Assembly: GCA_018136815.1 (NCBI GenBank)
Contig: CM030940.1
Location: 753,418 to 817,417, forward strand
Source of the DNA: Isochrysis galbana
Lineage: Eukaryota; Haptophyta; Isochrysidales; Isochrysidaceae
Reading direction: 5' to 3'
Length of the DNA: 64,000 bases
Under the pieces are notes generated by a model. The model did not search any database, was not told where the DNA came from, and was given only the letters and a program-made list of their open reading frames with translations. Both the position numbers and the translations under genes were made by a program. Below, piece after piece: positions 50,027 to 61,076 of the stretch (its first letter is position 1; every line of letters starts with the position of its first letter).

Positions 50027-51907
50027 TTATGGTGCGATTCCCCTTCCAGACGGGATCGCCGACAGATCGCCCTCTGATTGATCGTCGTCCGTCGTCCGTG
50101 CTTGCGAGAGCACCGCGGCTAATCTGCCGCCTTTGGTGCCGTTCAGGTTGTATGTCGCGACTACGATCGGTCCCTCACCTGGATAACCGAGGGTGGAGTC
50201 GAATGTGAGCCTGGGGCGAGGGGGGGTTCTGCCCATATCTATGCTCGTGGCTTGACGCCCCGTCCTTGGTACTAGAATATGCGCTCGGGCGAGGGCGTAC
50301 TCCGAGTGCAGGAAGAGACAGCCCTTGCCATTCAGGCAGACGCCCGGGATCTTTTTGTGAGGGTGAAGACGGCAACGGATCGTGCATTTGTTGTTGATCC
50401 ACGCTCCCGGGATTTCGTGCGATAGGTTGCAGCGCACTCCGCGTTTGTTGCGGAGACACAGCCCTTGAGTGAAGCGCGCGCACGGCTTGGGGGGGTCTTT
50501 TCCGAGTGCCTCTCGCGCTGTCTTCGGACGCGGGGCCGTTTGCCATGCTTCTTTGCGCTCCTTTCGCTTCGCCGCTTCGGCGTCGCACACGCACAGGCGG
50601 TGTGCCGGGAGAAGATTATTCGCCACTTCCGGGCGCCAACCTTTGCAGCCCTTCAGGCTGCCGTGCACCATTAGCTTATGGTAGGATTGCATGGCCGGCG
50701 GCATTTGCAGCGCTTTGCACGCGCGGACGGCGTAATTTACCGGGACCACCGAGTTGTCGATGTTGAGAAGGAGCTTGCGCGGGAAGTTGCTCGTTAGGAA
50801 CGACCCTTGGGTCGCTGCGACGTAGAGGTGCCAGCGTGGGGCGTGAGCCACTTTGGACACAAAAGTGCCCGACTCACCTTCCAGCTTCATGCGCTCTCTG
50901 TTACCCTTTAGGAACGTGAGGCCTTCTTTTTCTACGGCTTTGACTAGGATGCTCAAGGTGATCTTCGAGGCTTGCGCTAGACCGTCGGCTTCCACAACAA
51001 AGTGGGCCGCCACATCTTGGAGGGCCTCGTACAGCGCCTTCTTTGACGAGACGCCCTTCCTGTTGAGTCTGTCCTCGATGGACTCGATTTCGATTTTGAC
51101 CGCCACCTCCACTTGGTGGACGCGGATGGTAGTCTGGAGGCCGTATCGAGCTTGGAATTGTTGCATGCAGTCCTCATTGACCGCGATGTGCCAGGGGCCT
51201 CGCGAGGAGCGAGCCCAGAAGTCTGGCTCAGGGTCTACGCCCTCGAGCTCGAGTAGGAGTTCCACGATTGCCGCGTAGACCGTCGTGTCGAGGAGTACGA
51301 GATCGCCCGCTTGGCTGAAAGACATTTCGTAGACTGCGTCTGTGTCAGCTTGTTGATCTTCGTTCTCTGAGTCTTGGTCCTGCAGGTCAGGTTCAGGGGG
51401 GGTAGGAGTCAGTTGCGTCGTGGGTTGGTGAGGGTGGAGAGACAGGAGCACAAGCTGTCCAGGGGGCCCCGTGTTGTGTGCAGCGGCTGGCATTCTGTCT
51501 CTGTGTGGCCAGAGGTATGTGGAGCTTGCTTGTGTCGGATAAAATGTCAAGATGCTGTGCCCATAAGGGCCACCCGGCCACGGGCCGCGCCGCCGAGGCG
51601 GTGCGGCCCTTGCCAGGGTGGGAGGGGCCTCTGCCATAAGGCATGCCCTGTGGAGTGCGAGTCCCTCTTGCTTGATGCTGTCCTTCTGAGGTCTGCAGTC
51701 TGCTGCCCCCCATGGGGAGGGCCAGCATGGCTGCTGTGTGTGTTGTGGCCGAGGCCACGGGCCGTGTGACGCGACCTGGGTCGCGCGCACCTGCTCGGCC
51801 TCTGAGGGCGGACGCGGCCGCTTCGCGAGCGACAGGTCCATGTGGGCGTGGGGGCCGCCCTCGGCGGGTGGCCCGAAAGAGGGGGGAGTCGCGCCGGCGC
51901 GCTCCAT
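50027..51907 (-). mobile_element. non-LTR retrotransposon ORF1 with CCCH fingers and endonuclease start
   Basis: From ATG 51,907 (MERAGATPPSFGPPAEGG) a single open frame of about 626 codons. It has a Pro/Gln-rich N-terminus and an acidic stretch (DQDSENEDQQADTDAVYE). The core aligns with the ORF at 42,457-43,460 (GPWHIAVNEDCMQQFQARYG, VEKEGLTFLKGNRERM, HLYVAA, NFPRKLLLNIDNS, GSLKGCKGW). A basic region precedes three Cys/His clusters (CARFTQGLCLRNKRGVRCNLSH and two more of CCCH type). At the C-terminus VVATYNLNGT..GRLAAVLSQA is the opening strand/helix of an exonuclease-endonuclease-phosphatase domain. It then stops, so the element is truncated there. ORF1 presumably binds the element RNA. Upstream (51,908-51,935, minus) is the leader AACTAAGTTTATACTTGG. 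Confidence 0.75.
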
Positions 51908-52465
51908 CGTGTCCAAGTATAAACTTAGTTCCTCCATGCCAAGTGGCAGCGCAGAGGGAGTGGGGTGGACTGCAGTGGGAGGGCCGCGAGCCCCCCCCCC
52001 CCCCCCCCCATGGCGACCACCAATCTATAAGATTGATCCTTGAGGCCTAAGGCTAGCTGCCATTGCAGCAAACTGACGGACTTACGTGTTGGACAGATAG
52101 ACACACACAAGCAGACAAAGAGACAAAGCCATGGACGAGATGGCGAAAGATCAACGCGCATGCATCGTACATCTTATAATAACATTATGTCAGTCGGGTC
52201 GGCCGAACATTAGAACCGCGGCCACACCAGGTGACATAGGAGTGCATGGTGACAAACATTACTACTACTACAACTATCTGACCTTCAACCATGAGACCAT
52301 TTCTCCTCGCTCAGCGTCGACATCGAGGAGACATCAACTTCAAGCATGCATCAGTAGTTGTGTGTCAAATGCAGCATTAACATTTTGAGCTCGCCTGGCA
52401 AAATTCCGATCGCTCATCGCAGTTGCGTTGCGAGCGATGAAATCGCCGCCCAAGTCTCGTTGTTC
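51908..52465. other. intergenic with repeat-family end
   Basis: 51,992-52,010 is a C-run, then CCATGGCGACCACCAATCTATAAGATTGATCC, a diverged copy of the shared CCATGGCGACCAAT end. The remaining sequence, including an ORF at 52,131-52,388, shows nothing protein-like. It is the 3' flank of TPGS2. Confidence 0.5.
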
Positions 52466-52469
52466 GCAC

Positions 52470-53604
52470 TCATTTGCGTGTTCGCATTTTTCGATTGGAG
52501 CTCCCTGGACGCTTCGGGCTAGGCGACTCGACACGCTGTAAGGCCGTGACTGCTTTTGGTGCAAGTGGCGCGTCGCCGTCCTCGGGCGTTTCGGACAAAG
52601 ATGCCGCGACTCGACGCAATGTTTCAGCATGAGCCTCTCTCCGAGAGATGTCCGCACGTTGGTCCTTGTTGAGGGCAAGGCGCTCAGGAGCGAAGAAGCG
52701 GATCTACAAAGAGAAGGGGAGCGTGAGAATGCAGAAGTGACAGAGGCATCCTCGAGCTTGCTTTCACGGCGTTTCATGCATGCAAGGTTTCGGCCAGCCG
52801 CGTAAGTTCGCACCCAAGATGAAGCAATACCGTCGAGGCCGACAGACGTATATGCATAGTGCCACCTCGGAAGGCCAAGGTGGAGCACCTGAGCCACAGG
52901 GAAAGGGAGCGTCACCTATCACTCGTCAGCACGGAAGGGCAAAGCATGGTCGAAAGCACGCGTACCATCAAGCGGAAGTAGTCGAGAAAGGTGTTTGCGA
53001 TGAATGACCAGGTGCATGAGACATCCTGAAACCAAACCTACATGCGCGCAGACGAGCACCAGCATGTCGGAGAGGAGAGGGAAAAGAAAACACATGGACA
53101 AGATGCTGGCGTCTCGGAGGCGATGGCGCTGCGGATGCTAGGGTTGCCAACCTGTGCCTGGGCTGGATCGCTTCTCAGGTATACTAGGCAAACGCGCCCG
53201 TGAGGCGTGCTTGCATCCAATTCGATCGCGCGGATCGGCTCATTCTCCTGCGCGGGAAGGGCGGAGCGCGTCCTGCCCATCTCATCGACAAACGCCGCCG
53301 CCGGCACCGGCTTCATCTGCTCGAGCCCCGCAATGTGCATGAACCCGAGCGGCATCAGACTGTCCCCGTGCTTCACACGCCATCGCAGCTCAAACCCGTC
53401 GGACGATGTCTGCAGGAAGGCCTTGAGGTCGTTTGGCAGCCGGACTGGTGCATGCCGCTCCCACGCCGAGATGTCAGCCGCGGTGCATCGGGGCCGGTCG
53501 GCGAGCTCGATGCCCTCGACCGAGTCGAAGGGCTCGAGCGCCACCGTCAACTCTTTGAGGACGTCGCCCACAATGTCGGTGCTCGGTGTTGCTGCCGCCG
53601 CCAT
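52470..53604 (-). CDS. TPGS2: tubulin polyglutamylase complex subunit 2 homologue
   Basis: Four exons in minus order: 53604-53152, 53037-52966, 52888-52814 and 52703-52470. All GT-AG and phase 0, giving 277 residues (family about 300). Residues about 25-130 form an SMI1/KNR4-like fold: RLPNDLKAFLQTSSDGFELRW, MPLGFMHIAGL, then GRVCLVYL. The later exons give WSFIANTFLDYFRLMV, LHLGLPRWHYAYTSVGL and SSWIRFFAPERLALN, collinear with the animal TPGS2 C-terminal half. A Lys/Arg/Ser-rich tail ends MRTRK. The polyglutamylase complex adds glutamate side chains to tubulin in axonemes and basal bodies, so the alga should have or have had flagella. The start MAAAATPSTDIVG is chosen for the domain border; an upstream in-frame Met exists. 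Confidence 0.85.
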
Positions 53605-54275
53605 CCGCTCCTTTGGCCGCGCGAGCAGGCCGCCGGCGACGGGGGGAAGAGTACAGTCGTGTAGAGAGCGGAGCCGACGAGTTTCGACGCCGCAAGATTT
53701 CGGTCTTCCGGACCGCCCCCTCGAATCCCGCACCGACCGCAGCAGCCGCACGGTCCGGAACGAACGCCCCGACGGGCTGCGCCCGCACTGTAGGACTGCA
53801 CCACCACGTTTTCAGTTATCAGGTACTCGACGTGTTGGGACTTCACAATCACAGTATTGTAAACGAACGAACCGTCAGAGTTTTATTGTTGTGTTAGTAT
53901 AACCTTAGTGCTGCGGGACCGAAGCCCCTCGACGGCAACGGCGCCCCTACCCCGCAATGGGTCTCCCCGGTTCAGATAACTCTCCTTGAGGCAGCTAAGA
54001 TCGATCCTAGCGGTCGCCTCTCTCCGGGACAGCGGGACAGCGAGCCCGAGTCCGGCTGTGTGGAATGGCTTCAGCTACGCTCCCACACACACCGTCGCCG
54101 CTCCCACGCCTTCCCCTCGGCCAGCTGTGCCTTGCGCTCGCACGCTCGCGTCCGAGAGACGTCTAGCGGCTACGCAACTCTGCATTCTTCCCCGCTACCT
54201 CCTCATGCTCTCCCGATCATGCTCTCCCGACAAGTGCTAGGGACAGCTCGCGCTACACTCCCACACCATCTACTA
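53605..54275. other. 5' flank of TPGS2, no gene recognised
   Basis: No exon recognised on either strand. This is the space between TPGS2 and the convergent 3' side of the next minus-strand ORF. Confidence 0.45.
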
Positions 54276-54278
54276 CTA

Positions 54279-54662
54279 TCACGGCTGCTTGGCCTTTTTC
54301 TTGGCGAGCTCGTCCTTCCAAAGACTCCAAACCACCTCGTACATGGAGTAGCACTCGTCGAACTTCTTGCGCCACCCGGTGACCTCATCCTCCATCTCCA
54401 ACTTCTCCTTGTTGAGGTTGTGAACCAGTTGGCGATGGAGGTCGCGCTCCTTGTTCGCCTCCATCACCATGCGCGCCATAAAGTCGTTGTGGTCGCTGAT
54501 CGCCTCGAGCTTCGCCGCCATCGTCTCCATCTCGGTCAGCTCCGCGTTGGGGTCACCGGTCGGGCTCTTCATCATCTTGGCTATCTTGATGGCCCGTTGA
54601 ACACGCCTCTCTTGCTCCGCGCGACGGGCATCGACTTCGCTTGGGACGTGCTCCCACGGCAT
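54279..54662 (-). CDS. small coiled-coil protein of unknown function
   Basis: An intact 127-codon ORF starting MPWEHVPSEVDARRAEQERR. Nearly the whole chain is predicted helical/coiled coil (AELTEMETMAAKLEAISDHN, LVHNLNKEKLEMEDEV) and it ends KDELAKKKAKQP. It is Met-rich and strongly charged. About 120 bases upstream in its sense is CTATATACTCTAG, a good TATA-like element, followed by an A-poor, T/C-rich leader. No family is recognised. Being intact with a plausible promoter favours a real gene, but it could be the ORF of a small transposon. Confidence 0.5.
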   Translation of the reverse strand: MPWEHVPSEVDARRAEQERRVQRAIKIAKMMKSPTGDPNAELTEMETMAAKLEAISDHNDFMARMVMEANKERDLHRQLVHNLNKEKLEMEDEVTGWRKKFDECYSMYEVVWSLWKDELAKKKAKQP

Positions 54663-54837
54663 TGTCGCATTCGCGATGTCTCAGAGGCAAAAAGAAATAA
54701 CAGTAAAGAAAAACAGTAAAACAGTAAAAAGAACAGAGGAAGAAAGAAGAAGAAGAGTGAAAAAGAAGAAAAAAAACCCTAGAGTATATAGGGCGGTTCT
54801 CAGCCCTTCCCATCGGCCCTATGGCTACGTAAACTCT

Positions 54838-54935
54838 CGCGTGGCATAGTGGTTCAACCCACCGCCTCCACCAACCTTTTGCTCTGGGTCGCGAGTTCGA
54901 GTCCGGACGGAGCGCTCAGCAGTTCGAGCCCCGCT
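54838..54935 (+). mobile_element. tRNA-derived SINE-like head
   Basis: TGGCATAGTGG at about 54,843 fits the polymerase III A box exactly, and AGTTCGAGTCC at about 54,896 fits the B box with one change. The spacing of about 50 bases is longer than most tRNAs but acceptable. A clover-leaf does not form: the bases around the B box do not pair as a T stem. It is more likely a tRNA-derived short interspersed element than a working tRNA. It is followed directly by the GTTAAA tandem repeats. Confidence 0.5.
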
Positions 54936-54959
54936 CCTTCTCCACTCCGCTCTCCTTCT

Positions 54960-55105
54960 ATAGTTAAATTTCACGCTCTTCTTCTACAGTTAAATTCCGC
55001 ACTCCGTCTACCGTTAAAAATCCTGCCACCCTACCGTTAAAAATTCCGCACTCCGTCTACCGTTAAATTTCCTGCCCCGCCTACTGTTAAAATCCTGCCT
55101 CCGTC
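54960..55105 (+). repeat. GTTAAA-headed tandem repeats of about 25 bp
   Basis: Six units, each starting GTTAAA(A/T) and continuing with TTCCGCACTCCGTCTACC or AATCCTGCC-type variants. They lie right after the tRNA-like head and may be the tail of the same element. To 55,290 nothing further is recognised apart from a direct repeat of TCTCGTTCATCTCGTCGGGCC at 55,256 and 55,287. Confidence 0.75.
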
Positions 55106-55293
55106 GCCTTGCCAAGACATTTCCTCTGCCTTCCTGCCGGCATCCTTGCCAGTTCCTTCCGCCCCGGTTTCCCGCTTGTCTCTAAATCGGTTTCACCGCA
55201 TTAAGACCAAGCTTAGTGGGGGGAAACTCCTCGTCCAGTTCCCCGGTACCCGAAAATCTCGTTCATCTCGTCGGGCCATCAAGGCCATCTCGT

Positions 55294-56463
55294 TCATCTC
55301 GTCGGGCCATCAAGGCCGAACCCCCAACCCGCGCACCTCCATCCAAAACCGCGCACCTCCGCACACCTACTGCATCGCCCGTTGTCCATCCAATACACTA
55401 GCCTCTGAAGCATTACCTCGAAGCCGTAGGCGTCCATCGATTTGGCCGTGTCGGTGTACGCAGACTCCTTCGTGCCTTTCGGCATCGCCTTCGACAAATG
55501 CAGCCGCTCCAGTATCGCACCTGTGGCAAAGTCGCAGATGGTCCCGGTGCCGTGCAATGCGTAATGGCCCCGGCGCTGCCAGAACCAGTCGTTCGTCACC
55601 ACTAGCCCCTCTACAACTGGCACGCCGTCGTTGAGCAAGTCGCCGTACCGGACAATGAGGTACTTCACAAGCCTCGTGCTCTCGTCCATAGCGGCACTCA
55701 ACACTTCACCTATGGTTGACACATGTCGTTGGAATGTCTGGGAGCTCATCGGCTGCCGTTGCTGCGCGGTGCACAGTCGCACATAGGCTGAGTGCGTTAG
55801 ACCACTAAAGAGACAGGCCACGGCGTCCCGGAGGACATCTCCGGAGAAACTGACCCTACGCCTCTTCTTCGCGCCGGGAACCTCCTCCTCCTCCTTTGGG
55901 GGCTCCTCCGCCAACGCATGCGGTGCAACACGGTCGGCATGCAACGCGATTGTGTAGTTTTCTCTGCAATTGCGGCAGCGCAGGCGGAGTGTCAGTCCCC
56001 ATGAGCCAAACAAGCGGCTGGCAGGGGGCGACTCGTCCGGCACCAGGCTAGCCTTCTTCTGGCACTGCGAGCACGAGAGAGTGTCGCAGATGCCGCACGC
56101 GAGCATGCGCCCATTGACCAAGAAATGCATGTCCGGTGCGTGAACAATGGGGGACTCCTTGGCTTCTTTCACCGCGGCCTTCCGCAGAGCTCCTCGGCCT
56201 CCTGGCGAGCCGAAATCCAAGGGAGTGTTCCTTGTCCTTGCACGGCTCTCCCTCTCCTCGGCAGGGCCTGCAGCAAGAGGGGCACTCCCTGACCCTGACC
56301 CTGACCCTTGAGCGCGCGGCGCACGCGCGTCTGCCTCAGACCTCTTCTCGCCTCCCGCATTTGTCGTGGTGCTCGTGCTGCGGTCTTTCGCTCCCGCCGC
56401 CCTTCCCTGCCAGGCTGAGTTGCCCTTCTGGAAGCCATGCCAGGCCTTCTTGCCCCCCATCAC
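55294..56463 (-). pseudogene. Mutator-like transposase, truncated
   Basis: Minus-strand frame of 389 codons starting MMGGKKAWHGFQKGNSAW, followed by a disordered Gly/Ser region. A Cys-rich cluster follows (CGICDTLSCSQCQKK and LRCRNC), then a helical region (DAVACLFSGLTHSAYVRLC) and the start of the catalytic core: VTNDWFWQRRGHYALHGTG, where the Asp and the Arg-Gly-His run resemble the first catalytic block of animal/protist Mutator-like transposases. The later catalytic residues are absent and the C-terminal about 40 residues look like unrelated read-through. It could have mobilised the MULE-type element at 41 kb, but the ends were not compared. Confidence 0.6.
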
Positions 56464-57380
56464 ATCTGGGGCTAGCTTGCGGTGGTCGTTGGTGAAGGGG
56501 GTAGGGGGTGCGTTCGCGGCAGGGGGGGAGGGGGGGCTGCGTTCGCGGCAGGGCGTGGGGGGCGGGTTTTGGTTCGCATCAGGGGTGGGGGTGGGGGGGG
56601 AGGTGATACTTCAAAAAATGGTTCGAATTTCTTCATCTGAACGAGGCTCATCTCCGCCGCAAATCGGCGCACATTGTGAGAGCCTTTTGCGGAACTTTTT
56701 TGTTTCATGCATGCTACTAGAATCTCAGTCGAACGTGTTTCTTCACTGTAACAGGGGTCCTCCTCCGCGCAACGGCGCAGACTGCAAAACCGAAAAAACT
56801 CACCCCTTCCGCGGTCACCCCCCCCCCGCCCCCCATCCCCGCCCCCCGTGAAAATCCTAGGGAACCACCTTAATGTCTTTCTGCTAGACCTCACCCGCTG
56901 TTTTTCACATCTAGGGTTTCCCTTCTGTATCGTCGCATATCGAGCCAATGGTCATGCTCGATCCGTCACCCTAACCCTCATAAAAAACCCTATTTGACCG
57001 CCCTAGGCTTTCCCTCCTGACTCCTGATTCTTTTCCCCTCTCCTTCATTAGCCCTGCCTTGGGCGCCCCCCTCCATGCTCCGTCGCCGTTCACTAGCGCG
57101 AACTAAAGCTCGCTGGTGATCAACTTTCACCTTTTTCCCCCGCTTCCGTTGACAGTTGACAGTTGATTTTTGGTCTTCGAACAACCTACTTCCTACTTCA
57201 GGCAAGCTGCCCGATCGATTTCCTAACCATAAAGTACTTGAGAGCTCTCTCTCTCCCTCTCGCTGGCCCGCCGCAGGCGGCAAGGAAGAGGAAGGCGGCG
57301 AGCTGCAACCTCTTCCCTTAGAGAGCGAGGAGTGGCTCGAGAGGAAGGGCAGGTAGAAGAGAGAGGAGAGGGTCGAGAGG
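56464..57380. other. intergenic with repeat fragments
   Basis: 56,925-56,972 repeats part of 31,243-31,292 (CGTCGCATATCGAGCCAATGGTCATGCTCG). 56,978-57,004 is the terminal 25 bases of the hAT-like family (CCCTATTTGACCGCCCTAGG). G-runs lie at 56,520-56,600. No gene recognised. Confidence 0.55.
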
Positions 57381-57385
57381 GGGAA

Positions 57386-57628
<243 letters not shown>

Positions 57629-58335
57629 GTGCCCCCCATTCATCACCCGGTGGTCCCCCCTGAGAGGCGGAGGGCATCGAGGAGAGAGAGCAGAGGTCGA
57701 GTGGAAGGAAGAGACTGCGATTCTTCTCTGCCATAAACTAGGGTAGTTCGCGGGCTCTCTCCCCATCTCTTTCCAACGCTCGCACACTGAGGCTCTGAGG
57801 CTCTGATTTCTCACCCCCCCCACCGCGCGGGGGAGGAAAGGGTGCGGTGCCATCCCGCTCCAGCGGAGAAGACACAAGAGAGAGAGAGAGAGAGAGAAGA
57901 GAGGAGAGAGCCACCGCGCCCTCGAGCCGCCCCGACCGTTGCGTCTCTTCTCCATCCGAGGTCATAGTACTTCTTCATACCAAGCTGAATGGGTGTCGGT
58001 TGCCTCTCCTCCTTCCTTCCCCTCTCGCTGGGCCTTCCTCCTATCCCTACCCTTTCTTTCACTCTCCTGCCTCGCTCTCCCCCTCTCCTCAGCGGGCTCA
58101 TCCCCTCCCTCCCTCCCTTCTCTTCCCTTTTCCCTCCCTTTCTCTTCTCTCTCTCTCGCGCGCTCCACGTGTAGTAGGCGCCCGCCTCCCCCCCACCTTC
58201 CCCTTCTTCCGCCTCCCCCTCACTGCGCGCGCGCCCCCCTTCCCCCCTCGGCCCCTTCCCTCCCTCCCTTCTCCTCGCTTCTCGCTTCGCGCCCTTCTCG
58301 CTTCCACCCCCCGACCTTCCCACCCCAAGCCACCT

Positions 58336-61076
58336 ATGGTCCTCGAGAAGATCTACGTCGGCATCACCATGGCCAACAGGTGGTCTGACCCCACCTCTCT
58401 CCTCATCGTGAGCCTCGCGGGCGGAATCCCGCTCTTCGTGGCGCTCGAGGCTGCAATCGCCCTCACCTACGGCGTGGTCTATGCGGCGGTACTGCCCATC
58501 GCCATTACGGTATGGTACAAGATGATCCACCTCAACACGCCCGCCGCAGATACCGAGGCCTTCCTCATATTCAAGGTGAGAGAGAGCCAGACGAGCAGGG
58601 ACTGCGCGGCGGGAGAGGGCAATGCCTCTGCTCACGAGGCCCGGGGTGCTCTGCACCTCACAGCGCTGTGCCAGCCGGCGTTAGGCTACTCATGCCCTGC
58701 CGTCACATCTCGTGGGTGGCTTGGAGCCCGTCGTCGTGCTTTTGGGCCGTCGATGCAAAAGGAACCGCTCAAATCAGGCGTGCACGTTGCGTCTCACAAC
58801 ACTGCTGCCTCCGCCAGATGGTTACACCGCTCGCCCTTTGCATCACAGGATGACAGCCTGCGTCGCCGGTGGGGGAAGAACAAGATTCCGATGCACATCC
58901 TCGTCGAGGAGTTCCTCGAGGACAAGGTCACGCTCTCCGCCACACGCCTGCCACAACGCTGAGCAAGCTGCACACTACGCGAGCAGGGCACGCGAGCGCA
59001 TGTGACACCGGGCGCTAGTGCTGCGGTTCGGCCCCAGCCCTGGCAGTCTAGCCTGCTACGATTCTTGCTGACTGGATCTGCGACTCGCACGCACAGATTG
59101 CCTTCAAGAAGGACATTTTCGAGACCCTCGACCAGCACCGCAACGACTTCATCGATTGGCGCCCGACATGGAATCTTGTCGTGTTCCTCGTGAGGCAGGT
59201 GAGCCTGTTGGTCTTCAACATGAGCAGAGTGCGAAAACGCGCTGTAGCCGATGAGGAAGGCTTCCTTGTGCCCATGCTGCACACAGCCTACGGCGTCCCG
59301 ATTATCCCCACGGCAATAGCCCTACATCCGCGGCGCTTAAATGTTGTGTCATGTCATGCGGCCTTTGGCCCGGGGTCCACAACCGCTTGCCTTCCCCATC
59401 CACAGGCGCTCCCGTCGACCTCCTCCTCCTTCAAGTCAATTGCCGCAACCAAGAAGGAGATCGCCGATCACTACGACATGGGCAATGATTTTTTCGGCGC
59501 CTTCATGGGCCCCTTGATGATCTACACTTCCGCAATCTTCCATGGACTCCACCAAACGCTTGAGCAGGCTCAGGTGAACAAGCTTGACGCCATCTGCGAG
59601 AAGCTGCACCTCAAGAAGGGCGCCAGTATGCTCGACATTGGATGCGGATGGGGAACTCTCGTGCGCCATGCGGCGTCGAAGTTCGGGGCCAAGGTGCGCA
59701 CACGCGCAGCCGTGCTGCACCTGCGTTGAGCGCTTGGCTGGCTTGCCTGCCCTCCAGGTCCACGGAAGGGAGGCGGCATCTTCGTTGGCCAGCAAGAGGC
59801 CGAGCTGGTCGCGCCGCTTGCGATCACGGCCACTGATCACATCATTCTCCTGTTTTGATAGGCTGTCGGCGTGACCCTGTCTAAGGAGGGCGCGGCATGG
59901 TGCCGTGAGCAAAATGCCAAGGAAAAGCTCAATCCCGAGCAATGCGACATCCTGCAATGCGATTACCGCGAGATTCCCCAGTCTAAAGAGGTGTTCATCC
60001 CAACCCCCCATCCTCGCGCCACATACGACCGAGGACCCTGCTGACGCCCCGGTAGTCTTCTCCTTGATGTTTTGGACTGAGCCAGGGCGAGAATAGCAGT
60101 CCGCCTCATCTCTGTGCGCGTCCTTACCCTTCGCCCCACTGCCATCTTGGCGTACTCGCTACAGGCCTTTGACGCCATCTCGGCCGTTGAGATGGCTGAG
60201 CATGTTGGCCTTGCCAACTTCCAGCTCTTCCTGGGCTCCGTCTTCAACATGCTGAAAGACGACGGGCTCTTCTTTATGCAGGTGGGGCCGAGGCTGGGGA
60301 CATGGACCGCCCAGCCGGAGGGCACGCCGCCCTCCCACGAGTTGACACATGCTGTGGCGCCCTCCCTCCTCTCACCTTCGGCATCACGAATGGCCCCACC
60401 AAGAGCGCGTCTACTCATCTTGTGGCAGGTGGCCGGTCTGCGCAAGGGTTCCAACTGGCAAGACGTCCAGTGGGGACTCTTCATGTCTAAGTACATCTTC
60501 CCCGGCGCTGATGCCTCCACGCCCCTCTATTGGTACACCAAGGAGCTCGAGAAAGCCGGTTTCGAGGTAAGATCCCTGCCGAGAACGGAGCGCGCGCGCT
60601 ACTTCCTGCTTGTAGCTTGCGCTTCGTGTGGTTCCGACTCGACGGGTGTCTTCGCATCACCAGGTCCATTCCGTGGAGAACATTGGCCGTCACTACTCGC
60701 ACACGCTGAAGGCGTGGTATGACAACTTCCAGAAGAACAAGAGCAAGCCCGAGGTGGCCAAGTATCCTGCTCGCCTCCACCGTCTGTGGGACATTTTCTT
60801 GGCCTGGTCCGTGGTCGCCGCGGGACAGGTGCGCGCTCGGCTAGATCACTTCAAAGGGTATCGTTGCTGGCGAGCTACGGAGGCAAAGTGTGTGCCTCGA
60901 AGCATCTTTGTTGTTCCCCGCTTGGTTCGCACTGAGAGTCTCCGATGCATGTCGGTGTTACACAGGGCTCAGCGACTTGCTATCAGATCATCTCGCACAA
61001 GAATAAGTATTCATTCCCGCGCGACATCTTCTGCTCGAAGGACGTCGTCCGCCCGTCGGGCGGCCCGCGCCCGTAG
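58336..61076 (+). CDS. sphingolipid C9-methyltransferase
   Basis: Nine exons: 58336-58575, 58849-58926, 59097-59198, 59406-59693, 59862-59990, 60165-60281, 60429-60566, 60664-60828 and 60966-61076. Every intron is GT-AG and phase 0; the product is 455 residues. Two hydrophobic segments lie at about residues 20-68, and KIPMHILVEEFLEDK is the family's linker. From about 160 a cyclopropane-synthase-type methyltransferase follows: ADHYDMGNDFF, the SAM-binding loop MLDIGCGWGTL at 215-225, ISAVEMAEHVG, DDGLFFMQVAGLRKGSNWQD and KYIFPGADASTPL. Fungal C9-methyltransferases methylate the sphingoid base of glucosylceramide at the endoplasmic reticulum. Haptophytes and diatoms also make 9-methyl sphingoid bases, so the role fits. 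A cyclopropane-fatty-acid synthase is less likely because of the two N-terminal membrane segments. Confidence 0.9.

Noticed and set aside
54838-54920. Functional tRNA gene
   Set aside because: A and B boxes are present, but the T stem and acceptor stem do not pair; called SINE-like instead.
57811-58656. 281-codon minus-strand ORF
   Set aside because: Antisense of the pyrimidine-rich leader and exon 1 of the methyltransferase.
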